DNA of 64,000 nucleotides, taken from the NCBI RefSeq assembly GCF_001421505.1, contig NZ_LMKL01000008.1:1-64000 (forward strand). The letters are read 5' to 3'. The translations under genes and the position numbers were made by a program. The notes beneath the pieces are model-generated. The model was not told the DNA's origin. It did not search any database and was given only the letters and a program-made list of their open reading frames with translations. Numbering within the stretch: the first letter of the stretch is position 1; the number at the start of each line of letters is the position of its first letter. This stretch comes from Sphingomonas sp. Leaf17 (GTDB lineage Bacteria > Pseudomonadota > Alphaproteobacteria > Sphingomonadales > Sphingomonadaceae). Positions 29,125-38,171 of the stretch are shown here, in pieces.

Positions 29125-32100
29125 ATGAAGACCACTCGCTTTCTGGAAGCGACCGCGCTGGTTGGCGCATTCGCTTTTCTTCCGGGCATTGCTTACGCTC
29201 AGGACAACACGCCGCAGTCCGCAGCCGTCGTGCCGGATGCCGCACCGACGCAGGATACGACCGAACCCGCCGGCGAAGAAATTCTGATTACCGGATCGCG
29301 TATCCGCGCACCGAACGCAGAATCGGCCGTGCCGATCTCGACGATTTCCGCGGCGGAACTGACCCAGACGGCGCGTACGTCGATCGGTGACGTGCTGAAC
29401 GATCTGCCGCAGTTGCAGAGCACGTTCAGCCAGTCGAACTCGACCCGCTTCCTCGGCACCGGTGGTCTCAACCTCCTCGATCTGCGCGGACTTGGCCCAC
29501 AGCGTACGCTGGTGCTGGTCAACGGCCGTCGTCATGTCGGCTCCGACATTCTCAGCAACGCCGTTTCGGTCGACATCAACACGATCCCGACCGACCTGAT
29601 CGAAGCCGTCGATATCGTCACCGGCGGCAACTCGGCCGTGTACGGCTCGGACGCACTGGCCGGCGTCGTCAATTTCCGCCTCAAGAGCAATTACGAGGGC
29701 CTTCAGATCCGCGCGCAGGGCGGCGTCAGCGACGAGAAGGACGCAGGCACCTATTTCGTCAGCCTGACCGGCGGCAAGAACTTTGCCGAAGGCCGTGGCA
29801 ACATCGCCTTCAACCTGGAATATGCCCGGACCGAGGATCTGTTCGCGTCGGGCCGCAAGGAATACCGCCAGACCGACGGTTTCATCACCACCAACATTGA
29901 CCCGACCGGCGTTGGCCTTGGCGGCAACCTGAACTTCGACGGCGTACCCGACGCCAGCTTCTTCCGCGACATCCGCGTCGGCACCTTCTCCGACGGCGGC
30001 CTGGTGTCGTTCGCCGGCGCTCCGGCGGGTGCCAACTCGGCTGCTCGCTGCGGTCGTGACCCGCTCGGCCGTGCCTATACCTGCAACTACCTGTTCCAGC
30101 AGGGCGGCGGTCTCGTTCAGCAGAACGGCACCCGCGTCGGTATCGCTGCCGGCAGTGCGGCCGCACCATCGGCAACGCCATCGGGTTCGTTCCTGGGCGG
30201 CAACGGCAATACCCGCCGCGAGGGCGTTCTGGTCCAGCTCCTGCCGCAGATCGACCGCTACGCGGCAAATCTGATGGGCCATTTCGACATTTCGGATGCG
30301 TTCGTCCCGTTCTTCGAGGCGAAGTACGTCCGTGTCGATACCGTCAGCCTTGGCGGCTCCGGTCCGGCGTTCTTCACCGGGGGGACCATCGACGCACTGT
30401 ACGAGCGTCCTCGCCTCGACAACCCCTTCCTCGACGCATCGTCGCGTGCAACCTTGACCGCGCAGGCGCTTCAGGCCGTCGACGCTGGCCTGAACCCGAC
30501 GAGCGGCGCGGCAATTACAGCCGCACAGGCAGCAACCCTGCGGGCGCAGATCAACAGCGGCGCGTATCGCTTCACCCTGCGCAAGAACCTGACCGATTTG
30601 GGTTCGCGTCGCGAGGATGCCCGGCGTGAGACCTATCGCTTCGTCGGTGGTTTCCGTGGCGACCTGTCCAGCTCGCTGAACTACGAAATCTCGGCGAACT
30701 ATGGCGAGTTCAAGGAAAAGACCCGTGTCCTCGGCAACGTCGACGTCCAGCGTCTCAGCCTTGCACTTGATGCAGTCCGTGCACCAAATGGCCAGATCGT
30801 CTGCGGTGCGCAGCTCGACGCCAGCCGCTTTGCGTTCGACACCGATCTTGGTGGCAATGCCGCAAATCTTGCCAGCGACATCACCAACTGCCAGCCACTG
30901 AACCCGTTCGGTGTCGGCAGCATCTCGGATGCGTCGCGCAACTATGTGCTGCGCAACACCACGTCCGAGGGCAAGATCACGCAGCTCGACATCCTCGGCT
31001 CGATCGCCGGTGACACGTCCAGCTTCCTGAAGCTGCCGGGTGGCGCGATCGGTTTCTCGGTCGGTGCGGAATATCGTCGCGAGACGAATTTCTTCCAGGC
31101 CGACCCCTTCGTCGAGGCGGGCTACACCTTCTACAACGCGCTCGCGACCTTCTCGCCGCCGTCGTTCGAGGTGAAGGAGGCGTTTGGCGAGCTTCGTGTT
31201 CCGTTGCTGAAGGATATCTTCCTCATCAACGAACTGACACTGTCGGCCGCCGGTCGTGTGTCGGATTACAAGGGTTCGGCCGGTACCGTGTACACCTACA
31301 ATCTGAACGGCGTGTATTCGCCGGTCGAGGGTGTCCGGTTCCGTGCCAACTATGGTCGCGCCGTTCGCGCACCGAATCTGTCGGAATCGTTCTCGGCCGC
31401 TGGCCAGAACTTTGCCACGATCAGCGACCCGTGCTCGTCGGACAATCTGGGGCGTGGTACCCAGTTCCGTCCGGCCAACTGTGCCGCCGCCGGCATTCCG
31501 ACGTCGTATAACTACCAATACGCCGAATCGCTCGAAATCCTGACGGGCGGCAATCCAAATCTGTCGGTGGAAACGTCGGATTCCTACACGTACGGCGCGG
31601 TTTTGACGCCACGGTTCGTGCCCGGGCTGACGGTGTCGGTCGATTATTACAACATCAAGGTCGACGACGTCATCACGGCTGTCAGCGCGCAGGGCATCAT
31701 CAACAACTGCTACGATTCGCCCTCGATCCAGGACAACCAGTTCTGCTCGCAGTTCCAGCGCGTCGGTGCTGGAGGTACCGGCCCGAACGGTGAACAGGCC
31801 TTCCGCATCATCGAGGGCAGCCTGCTGCAGTCGTCGTTGAACTTCGCCAGCCTGAAGCGTCGCGGTATCGACGCGAGCATCAACTACGTTCGAACCGTTG
31901 GTGACGTCCGTCTGGCCGCAAACGCGATCTACACCCACATCCTGGAAAGCAGCAGCTTCCTCAATCCGCTGCAGCCGGCCTTCGCCGACACCGTCGTCGA
32001 CGAGCTGGGATCGCCCAAGGATCAGGTGTCGCTTAACCTGGGTGCGGACTTTGGTGACTTCACGCTGGACACCAACTTCCGCTACCTCTCGAAGCAGGCC

Positions 32101-32364
32101 GTCGGTGCGATCGAGAACCGCATCGCGTTCCAGGATCGCGCGCCGCAGAACCTCGACGATTTCAGCGTCCCCTTCTATCCGGATGTCCTGTACATCGGCA
32201 TGAAGGTCGGCATCGACATCGGCGATCGTTCCAACTTCTACGTTGGCGTCGACAACCTGACCGATCGTCTGCCGCCGCTCGGCACGACCGGCATCGGTGC
32301 CGGCAGCGCGATCTTCGACAATATCGGTCGTCGTTTCTATGCGGGCATGACCGCCAAGTTCTGA
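29125..32364 (+). CDS. Large TonB-dependent receptor
   Basis: 1079 residues from ATG 29125. Signal peptide FLEATALVGAFAFLPGIAYAQ; TonB-box-like EEILITGSRI; plug domain with VLNDLPQLQSTFSQ, LLDLRGLGPQRTLVLVNGRRHV and VDIVTGGNSAVYGSDALAGVVNF; then a long beta-barrel region ending in RRFYAGMTAKF with a terminal aromatic, as needed for outer-membrane insertion. The class is the large sphingomonad/xanthomonad type thought to import complex carbohydrates or peptides. Codon use is slightly less GC-rich than the neighbours (many GGT, CGT, TCG), typical of a highly expressed gene. Substrate unknown. A terminator follows. Confidence 0.93.
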   Translation: MKTTRFLEATALVGAFAFLPGIAYAQDNTPQSAAVVPDAAPTQDTTEPAGEEILITGSRIRAPNAESAVPISTISAAELTQTARTSIGDVLNDLPQLQSTFSQSNSTRFLGTGGLNLLDLRGLGPQRTLVLVNGRRHVGSDILSNAVSVDINTIPTDLIEAVDIVTGGNSAVYGSDALAGVVNFRLKSNYEGLQIRAQGGVSDEKDAGTYFVSLTGGKNFAEGRGNIAFNLEYARTEDLFASGRKEYRQTDGFITTNIDPTGVGLGGNLNFDGVPDASFFRDIRVGTFSDGGLVSFAGAPAGANSAARCGRDPLGRAYTCNYLFQQGGGLVQQNGTRVGIAAGSAAAPSATPSGSFLGGNGNTRREGVLVQLLPQIDRYAANLMGHFDISDAFVPFFEAKYVRVDTVSLGGSGPAFFTGGTIDALYERPRLDNPFLDASSRATLTAQALQAVDAGLNPTSGAAITAAQAATLRAQINSGAYRFTLRKNLTDLGSRREDARRETYRFVGGFRGDLSSSLNYEISANYGEFKEKTRVLGNVDVQRLSLALDAVRAPNGQIVCGAQLDASRFAFDTDLGGNAANLASDITNCQPLNPFGVGSISDASRNYVLRNTTSEGKITQLDILGSIAGDTSSFLKLPGGAIGFSVGAEYRRETNFFQADPFVEAGYTFYNALATFSPPSFEVKEAFGELRVPLLKDIFLINELTLSAAGRVSDYKGSAGTVYTYNLNGVYSPVEGVRFRANYGRAVRAPNLSESFSAAGQNFATISDPCSSDNLGRGTQFRPANCAAAGIPTSYNYQYAESLEILTGGNPNLSVETSDSYTYGAVLTPRFVPGLTVSVDYYNIKVDDVITAVSAQGIINNCYDSPSIQDNQFCSQFQRVGAGGTGPNGEQAFRIIEGSLLQSSLNFASLKRRGIDASINYVRTVGDVRLAANAIYTHILESSSFLNPLQPAFADTVVDELGSPKDQVSLNLGADFGDFTLDTNFRYLSKQAVGAIENRIAFQDRAPQNLDDFSVPFYPDVLYIGMKVGIDIGDRSNFYVGVDNLTDRLPPLGTTGIGAGSAIFDNIGRRFYAGMTAKF

Positions 32365-32686
32365 TCGCCACGATCAGTCCGAAGCCTTTTGGGGCCGGTG
32401 GATTTCCACCGGCCCTTTTTTTGCAGCTTGCGCCCATACGGACAGCCGACACGGTCGCCGGAACCGCAACCGGCGCGGCCAGACGGTCCTGATCCATCTT
32501 CAGGCTGGGTTTACCGGTGGTGAAACCGCGTTTCCGGTCCACGGCCCGCGGATCACCCCGCCGGTGACGACGCGATCCTGTTTACCAACACGCGGGCCGA
32601 TGGTTCACCTGATCCGCGCCTGCGTCACGCCGACCTGCCGGTGGAGCGCGGCGTTCAGTGGCTGGCGACGCGCCAGCTTTGCCGTT
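32365..32686. other. Intergenic region after the receptor gene
   Basis: 322 bases between the plus-strand receptor and the minus-strand alanine racemase stop. Its only clear element is the strong terminator at 32391-32422. The rest holds no gene or repeat that I can support. Confidence 0.5.
32391..32422 (+). terminator. Intrinsic terminator of the TonB receptor gene
   Basis: GGGCCGGTGGA and TCCACCGGCCC form an 11-bp stem with a tiny loop followed by seven T. It is a textbook Rho-independent terminator 27 bases after the receptor stop codon. Confidence 0.92.
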
Positions 32687-33727
32687 TCACGCTCCGCTGA
32701 CCCATTCCCGATCATAGCGCGGGCCGAGCCGCGTCAGCAGTTCGTACTGCGACAACCCGCACGCCGCCGAGGCGGCCGGCAGTGCGAAATCCAGGCCGAT
32801 CCAGTCGCCCTCCAGCACGCCGGGCGCGGCGCTGACGTCGATAGCGATCAGGTCCATCGACACGCGGCCGATGACCGGCAGGGCGGTACCGTCTGCCACG
32901 CGGGCGCATCCCCGGTCGGAAAATCCGCGCGCATAGCCATCCGCGTAGCCGATGTTGAGGATCGCGACCTCCGTGTCGTGCGTCGCGGTCCACGTCGCGT
33001 TGTAGCCGACCGTCGCGCCGGTGGAGACGCGGCGGCGTTGCAGGACCTGTGCCTGCGGGGTCACCACCTGCCGCAGGATCGCCGCCATGTCCGGCCGGGG
33101 CACGCCACCGTACAGCGCGAGGCCGGGGCGGACGAGGTCGAACGCATAGCCGCAGCCCAGCGCAACTCCGGCCGAGTTGGCGAGGCTGAGGCGCCGCGCG
33201 CTCGTCCGCCCGGCCAGACCGGCGAGGGCGACACGCTGACGGTCGTTCATCGCGCTGTCCTCGTCGGCGCAGGCCAGGTGGCTCATCAGCGTCTCGATTC
33301 TCAACCCGTCGAGCAGCCCTCCGGTTACCGCCGCCGCTGAGACGCCCAGCCGGTTCATGCCGGTATCGACCATCACGTCGCACAGCCCGCCGCCCGCTTC
33401 ACGCCAGCGCGCGACCTGCGCGTCGGTGTTCAGCACCGGGCGCGCGATCCCGGTCAGCGCAACGCCCCTGTCCTCGTCGCGGACACCGTGCAGCACGGAC
33501 ACCGTCACGCCGAGCGGAGCCAGCGCCACCGCCTCCGCCCAGTTGGATACGAAGAAATCGCGCGCACCCGCTGCCGCCAACCGCTGGACGACCTGGGCCG
33601 CGCCAAGGCCATAGCCATCGGCCTTGACCGCCGCGCCGCAAGCCGCCGCACCGCTGAGACGATCGAGCGTGCGCCAGTTGGCGACCAGGGCGGCGGCATC
33701 GAGCCGAAGGCGTAAGGGAGCAGTCAC
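32687..33727 (-). CDS. alr: Alanine racemase
   Basis: 346 residues from a GTG at 33727 (VTAPLRLRLDAAALVANWRTL), where homology begins; open frame upstream is not alr-like. The PLP lysine is in AAVKADGYGLG and the opposite-face Tyr in GATVGYNATWTA, with VMVDTGMNRLGV, SLANSAGVAL and GRVSMDLIAIDV also typical. It interconverts L- and D-alanine for peptidoglycan. Slightly short at the N-terminus compared with about 360 in relatives, within the normal range. Confidence 0.92.
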   Translation of the reverse strand: MTAPLRLRLDAAALVANWRTLDRLSGAAACGAAVKADGYGLGAAQVVQRLAAAGARDFFVSNWAEAVALAPLGVTVSVLHGVRDEDRGVALTGIARPVLNTDAQVARWREAGGGLCDVMVDTGMNRLGVSAAAVTGGLLDGLRIETLMSHLACADEDSAMNDRQRVALAGLAGRTSARRLSLANSAGVALGCGYAFDLVRPGLALYGGVPRPDMAAILRQVVTPQAQVLQRRRVSTGATVGYNATWTATHDTEVAILNIGYADGYARGFSDRGCARVADGTALPVIGRVSMDLIAIDVSAAPGVLEGDWIGLDFALPAASAACGLSQYELLTRLGPRYDREWVSGA

Positions 33728-33905
33728 GTTGGCTCCGCTACCGGAAAAGGCGTCGGCGGGACAGACGGGGATGACCGAAGTTGACGAAGTTGAGGTTCGT
33801 GACGGATCTGTCGGAGGGCTGGGCAAGGGCGACGTCAGGGGTTCGGGCCGGGTCAGCACCCGGCCTGCAACGGACACTGGCAAACCCCGAACCGATAGGA
33901 CAGCC

Positions 33906-34802
33906 TTATTCCGGCGAACCCGGCTCCCTGGGGGCCAGCGTGCGGATGATCGCCGAAAAGTCCAGCCCGCCCTGCCCCGCCGCCGCGAATGCCTCGTACC
34001 GTTCGGCCGCGCGCGCGCCCATCGGCGTGTCCGCGCCGGTATCGGCGGCGGCGGCCATGGCGAGGCGCAGATCCTTCAGCATCAGCGCGGCGGCGAATCC
34101 GCCCTGATAGTCGCGGTCGGCCGGGCTGTCCGGGCCGACGCCGGGCAGCGGCGCGTAGGACGTCATCGACCAGCTCTGTCCCGAACTGACGCTGGCGATG
34201 TCGTAGAAGGTCTGCGGGTCCAGCCCCAGCCGCTGCGCCAGCACGAACGCCTCGCACGTCGCGATCATCGTCGCGCCGAGCAGCATGTTGTTGCAGACCT
34301 TGGCCGCCTGCCCCGCGCCGTTCGCGCCGGCGTGGATCACCGCCTTGCCCATCGCCGCCAGCACCGGTTCCGCGCGTCCGAACGCCTCGGCCGATCCACC
34401 GACCATGAAGGTGAGCGTGCCCGCCTGCGCCGCCGCGATTCCTCCCGACACCGGTGCGTCGACCGCGACCAGCCCCCTGGCGGCGGCCGCCTCGGCCACC
34501 CGGCGCGCGGTGGCGACGTCGATTGTCGAACAGTCGATCATCACCGCCGCCGGGGCCGCCGCCGCGAACACGTCGGCATAGACGCTTTCGACATGGGTGC
34601 CGGCGGGCAGCATCGTGACGATCGCCTCCGCCCCCTCGGCCGCGTCGCGCGCGGAGGCGACGGGCAGGCACCCGGCCTTTTCGGCGGCGGCGAGCGCGTC
34701 AGCCGAGAGGTCGAACGCGCGCACGTCATGCCCGTGTTTCGCGAGATTCGCGGCCATCCCGCCGCCCATGTTGCCAAGACCGATGAATGCGATGCGTGCC
34801 AT
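33906..34802 (-). CDS. mmsB: 3-Hydroxyisobutyrate dehydrogenase
   Basis: 298 residues. MARIAFIGLGNMGGGMAANLAKHGHDVRAFD is the Rossmann NAD-binding start of the beta-hydroxyacid dehydrogenases; VDAPVSGGIAAAQAGTLTFMVGG is the substrate motif; the catalytic Lys lies in GAGQAAKVCNNMLL. It oxidises 3-hydroxyisobutyrate to methylmalonate semialdehyde in valine catabolism, feeding mmsA nearby. Its ATG directly follows the stop of a small membrane gene (TAG then ATG). Confidence 0.93.
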   Translation of the reverse strand: MARIAFIGLGNMGGGMAANLAKHGHDVRAFDLSADALAAAEKAGCLPVASARDAAEGAEAIVTMLPAGTHVESVYADVFAAAAPAAVMIDCSTIDVATARRVAEAAAARGLVAVDAPVSGGIAAAQAGTLTFMVGGSAEAFGRAEPVLAAMGKAVIHAGANGAGQAAKVCNNMLLGATMIATCEAFVLAQRLGLDPQTFYDIASVSSGQSWSMTSYAPLPGVGPDSPADRDYQGGFAAALMLKDLRLAMAAAADTGADTPMGARAAERYEAFAAAGQGGLDFSAIIRTLAPREPGSPE

Positions 34803-35012
34803 CTAGTTTTTCCTTGAGCGTAGGAATGCTTTGCGCAGCATTGATATGGTTAAGGTAAGTATCGCAAAAGTTGGTAAAATCCAAAACGCGACCATCCACC
34901 AACTTAGATCGCCTGCATCATACTGGACATCACACGCATCGAGACGCCACCACATTGCCAAATGCAGCACGATTAAAACGAGAGCTGCAAACGAGGCCCG
35001 GTTGCTCGGCAA
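34803..35012 (-). CDS. Small AT-rich two-helix membrane protein
   Basis: 69 residues from a TTG at 35012; an internal ATG (before WWRLDACD) is a shorter alternative. Two membrane segments are clear, FAALVLIVLHLAMWW and WWMVAFWILPTFAILTLTISML, ending with a basic tail RKAFLRSRKN. GC content is markedly lower than in the flanking genes. The gene fits exactly between the echA stop (35018) and the mmsB start (34802). No family is recognised, and I would not link it to valine breakdown beyond shared transcription. Confidence 0.6.
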   Translation of the reverse strand: MPSNRASFAALVLIVLHLAMWWRLDACDVQYDAGDLSWWMVAFWILPTFAILTLTISMLRKAFLRSRKN

Positions 35013-35017
35013 GTTGC

Positions 35018-35794
35018 TTACCGCCCCGTCCAGTTCCCCGGCCGCTTCTCGACGAACGCGGCCATGCCTTCCTTCTGGTCGGCCGTACCGAACAGGCCGT
35101 TGAACAGGCGGCGCTCGAACTGCACCCCTTGCGCCAGCGTCGTCTCGAACGCCGCGTCGACCATTTCCTTGTTCGCCTTGACCGCCAGCGGCGCCATGCC
35201 GGCGATTATCGCGGCGGTCTTCAGCGCGTCGTCGATCAGGTCCGCCGCCGGCACGACCCGGCTGACGAGGCCGGCGCGTTCCGCCTCCTCGGCGTCCATC
35301 ATCCGGCCGGTCAGGACCATTTCCATCGCCTTGGCCTTGCCGACCGCGTGAGTCAGCCGCTGCGACCCACCCATGCCGGGGGTGACGCCCAGCTTCACCT
35401 CGGGCTGGCCGAACTTCGCGGTGTCGGCCGCAAGAATGAAGTCGCACATCATCGCCAGCTCGCATCCACCGCCCAGCGCATAGCCCGCAACCGCCGCGAT
35501 CACGGGTTTCCGGGTCCGGGTAATCGTCTCGTACCCGGCAAAGTGGTTGGAGCCGTACATCGCGGCGAAATCCATGCCGGCCATTTCCTTGATGTCCGCA
35601 CCCGCCGCAAACGCCTTCGCGCTGCCGGTCAGCACCGCGCACCCCTGCGTCGCGTCCGCGTCATAGGTGGCCAGCGCGGCGATCAGGTCGGCCAGCACCT
35701 GCGCGTTCAGCGCGTTCAGTGCCTGCGGCCGGTTGAGCGTGATGAGCGTCACCGCGTCGCGCTGTTCGACCAGTATCGTCTCGTAATCCGGCAT
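35018..35794 (-). CDS. Enoyl-CoA hydratase (crotonase family)
   Basis: 258 residues from ATG 35794, preceded by AGGA at 6 bases; an upstream ATG at 35809 overlaps the preceding stop (TGATG) and is an alternative. Crotonase signature: [16 protein letters not shown] for the oxyanion hole, [19 protein letters not shown] and [28 protein letters not shown] with the two catalytic Glu. Within this cluster it is expected to hydrate methacrylyl-CoA to 3-hydroxyisobutyryl-CoA. Confidence 0.92.
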   Translation of the reverse strand: MPDYETILVEQRDAVTLITLNRPQALNALNAQVLADLIAALATYDADATQGCAVLTGSAKAFAAGADIKEMAGMDFAAMYGSNHFAGYETITRTRKPVIAAVAGYALGGGCELAMMCDFILAADTAKFGQPEVKLGVTPGMGGSQRLTHAVGKAKAMEMVLTGRMMDAEEAERAGLVSRVVPAADLIDDALKTAAIIAGMAPLAVKANKEMVDAAFETTLAQGVQFERRLFNGLFGTADQKEGMAAFVEKRPGNWTGR

Positions 35795-35808
35795 CGTCGG
35801 TCCTGACA

Positions 35809-36858
35809 TCAATTGGGGGTCCACACATCGGCCGCGGCCGGCGGCGCAAAGATCAGGTCGATCGCATGATCGCTCACGTCCTCGGGCGTCGCCGGGTTCC
35901 AGCGCGGGGCGTGATCCTTGTCGACGATCACCGCGCGGACGCCTTCCAGAAAATCGTGACGCTGCACGACATGAGACGCGACCGCATATTCACGCGCCAT
36001 CTCGTCGGCAAAGGTCATCATCGTCGCGCCCTCGTGCAGCAGCCGCAACGACACCTTCATCGCCTGTGGCGACTTGGTGTTCAGCGTCGTCAGCGTCTGT
36101 TCGGCCCACTCACCGCCGTCCTCGGCCAGCGCGGCCAGGATATCCTCCAGCTCGTCGGACGCAAAGAGCCGGTCGATCGTCTCGCACTGCGCCATGATCG
36201 CGGCATCGGGCGGCGTGATCGTCAGCGCGTCGAGCGTTTCGGCAATCGCCTGCGGCCGGTCGATTATTCCCTGCTTCGCGGCGTCGAGCCGGTCGGCGGG
36301 CAGGTAATGGGTGGCAAGACCGAGCGCACACGCCTCGGCCCCGTCGAGCCGGTGCCCGGTCAGCGCCAGATACTGGCCCATCCGCCCGGGCAGGCGCGAC
36401 AGATACCAGCCCGCGCCGACATCGGGGAACAGGCCGATCCCGGTTTCGGGCATCGCGAACTTCGTGTTTTCCGTCGCGATCCGGTATTTCGCCGGCAGCG
36501 CGAGGCCAACGCCGCCGCCCATCGTGATCCCGTCCATCACCGCGACGATCGGCTTGGCATAGGTGAACAGGCGGTGGTTCATCCGGTATTCGGCGTGGAA
36601 GAACGCGCGTGCGGCAACGCCGTCGCCCGCGCCGCTTTCCGCCAGCATGCGGATGTCGCCACCCGCACAGAAGCCGCGACCCTCGGCATGGTCGAGGAGG
36701 ATCGCCTCGACCGACAGGTCGGCCCGCCAGTCCTCCAGCGCGGTCAGGATGGTATCGCACATCGCGTGGGTCAGCGCGTTCAGCGCCTTCGGCCGGTTGA
36801 GGCGGATGCGGCCGACCGGGCCGTCGGTTTCAATCAGGACTTTGGCTTCGTCGTTCAT
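35809..36858 (-). CDS. 3-Hydroxyisobutyryl-CoA hydrolase
   Basis: 349 residues from ATG 36858, with AGGAG six bases upstream. It is a crotonase-fold protein with the hydrolase pattern: [73 protein letters not shown], and the longer C-terminal part [25 protein letters not shown]...[21 protein letters not shown] that separates HIBYL-CoA hydrolases from ordinary hydratases. It releases free 3-hydroxyisobutyrate for mmsB. Confidence 0.93.
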   Translation of the reverse strand: MNDEAKVLIETDGPVGRIRLNRPKALNALTHAMCDTILTALEDWRADLSVEAILLDHAEGRGFCAGGDIRMLAESGAGDGVAARAFFHAEYRMNHRLFTYAKPIVAVMDGITMGGGVGLALPAKYRIATENTKFAMPETGIGLFPDVGAGWYLSRLPGRMGQYLALTGHRLDGAEACALGLATHYLPADRLDAAKQGIIDRPQAIAETLDALTITPPDAAIMAQCETIDRLFASDELEDILAALAEDGGEWAEQTLTTLNTKSPQAMKVSLRLLHEGATMMTFADEMAREYAVASHVVQRHDFLEGVRAVIVDKDHAPRWNPATPEDVSDHAIDLIFAPPAAADVWTPN

Positions 36859-36905
36859 GATGTCTCCTGTCCGGTCGAAACCAAACTTTTTAGAACTCAC
36901 CACGA

Positions 36906-36995
36906 TCCCCGGCGGAGGCCGGGGTCCAGTTGGGTAAGCGATTGTTATTTACCCGGGATGTTCACCCCACTGGACCCCGGCCTCCGCCGGGGAAC
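36906..36995. repeat. Inverted pair of palindromic repeats between valine genes
   Basis: CCCCGGCGGAGGCCGGGGTCCAG at 36907-36929 is repeated in reverse complement at 36969-36993 (CTGGACCCCGGCCTCCGCCGGGG), with a 40-base AT-richer centre. Each half also folds alone. The pair sits in the spacer between the acyl-CoA dehydrogenase and hydrolase genes and could fold into one long hairpin in the transcript. Confidence 0.75.
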
Positions 36996-37020
36996 AGAGA
37001 TGGGCCGGGGCAAGCTCCCG

Positions 37021-38166
37021 TCACCCCCGCGTCAGATCCCGGCCGACGATCATCCGCATGACCTGATTGGTCCCCTCCAGAATGGAGTGCACCCGCAAAT
37101 CACGCCAGAACCGCTCGATCGGATAGTCCATCAGATACCCGTATCCACCGTGCAGCTGCAACGCGCGGTCGGCGACGCTGGATCCGGTGTCGGTCGCCAG
37201 CCGCTTGGCCATCGCCGCGAACCGGGTCTTGTCGGGCGCTTTCGCGGTGACCTTGGCGGCAGCGACATAGAGCAGCGCACGCGCAGCCTCCAGCTCGGTC
37301 GCCATGTCGGCCAGCATGAATTGCGTGTTCTGGAAATCGGCGATGGGTTTGCCGAACTGCTGGCGGTCGCGGGTGTAGCGGATCGCCTCGTCCAGACAGC
37401 GTTGCGCGCCGCCCAGCGAACACGCGCCGATGTTCAGCCGTCCGCCGTCCAGCCCCATCATCGCAATGCGAAAGCCCTCGCCTTCCGCCCCGATCATGTT
37501 GGCGGCGGGGACGCGGACGCCATCGAACGTCACCTGCCGCGTCGGTTGCGAATGCCAGCCGAGCTTGCGCTCGTTCGCGCCGAACGACACGCCGGGCATG
37601 TCCTTCTCGATCACCAGACAGGAAATGCCCTTGGGGCCATCCTCGCCGGTGCGGACCATGGTGACGTACACCTCGTTCTCGCCCGCGCCGCTGATGAACT
37701 GTTTGGAGCCGGTGACGATCCAGTCGTCGCCGTCCCTGACCGCACGGGTCTTCAGCGCGGCGGCGTCCGACCCCGATCCCGGCTCGGTCAGGCAGTAACT
37801 CGCCAGCCGGTCCATCGTGACGAGATCGGGCAGGTATTTCGCCTTCACATCCGTGCCGCCGAACCGGTCGATCATCCACGCGGCCATGTTGTGGATCGAA
37901 ATGAACGCCGAGGTCGACGGACAGCCATACGCCATCGCCTCCATGATGAGCGCCGCCTCCAGCCGGCCGAGCGCGATGCCGCCCGAGTCCTCGGACACAT
38001 AGATCGCCGCAAAGCCAAGATCGGCCGCCGCGCGGATCGTGTCGCGCGGGAAGATGTGCTTCTCGTCCCACTCCGCGGCGTGCGGCGTGATCCGGTCGGC
38101 GGTAAAACGCCGCGCCAGATCCTGGATCTCGCGCTGGTCGTCGGTGAGGTCGAACTGATCGGTCAT
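37021..38166 (-). CDS. Acyl-CoA dehydrogenase, probably isobutyryl-CoA dehydrogenase
   Basis: 381 residues from ATG 38166. Acyl-CoA dehydrogenase domains in order: N-terminal helical part (FDLTDDQREIQDLARRFTADRI), FAD-binding LASYCLTEPGSGSDAAALKTRA and DWIVTGSKQFISGAGEN, and C-terminal RQQFGKPIADFQNTQFMLADMATELEAAR with the catalytic Glu expected in YPIERFWRDLRVHSILEGTNQVMRM. Substrate choice as isobutyryl-CoA is inferred from the valine cluster. A TTG overlapping the mmsA stop is an alternative start. Confidence 0.92.
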   Translation of the reverse strand: MTDQFDLTDDQREIQDLARRFTADRITPHAAEWDEKHIFPRDTIRAAADLGFAAIYVSEDSGGIALGRLEAALIMEAMAYGCPSTSAFISIHNMAAWMIDRFGGTDVKAKYLPDLVTMDRLASYCLTEPGSGSDAAALKTRAVRDGDDWIVTGSKQFISGAGENEVYVTMVRTGEDGPKGISCLVIEKDMPGVSFGANERKLGWHSQPTRQVTFDGVRVPAANMIGAEGEGFRIAMMGLDGGRLNIGACSLGGAQRCLDEAIRYTRDRQQFGKPIADFQNTQFMLADMATELEAARALLYVAAAKVTAKAPDKTRFAAMAKRLATDTGSSVADRALQLHGGYGYLMDYPIERFWRDLRVHSILEGTNQVMRMIVGRDLTRG

Positions 38167-38171
38167 GGCGC

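Noticed and set aside
29077..31938. Very long minus-strand frame opposite the TonB receptor
   Set aside because: The plus-strand receptor has a signal peptide, plug and barrel motifs; the antisense product has no family pattern and its starts lack ribosome binding sites.
36906..36995. Repeat pair considered as a CRISPR-like unit
   Set aside because: The two copies are inverted, only one spacer exists and each copy folds alone; this is a REP-type doublet.
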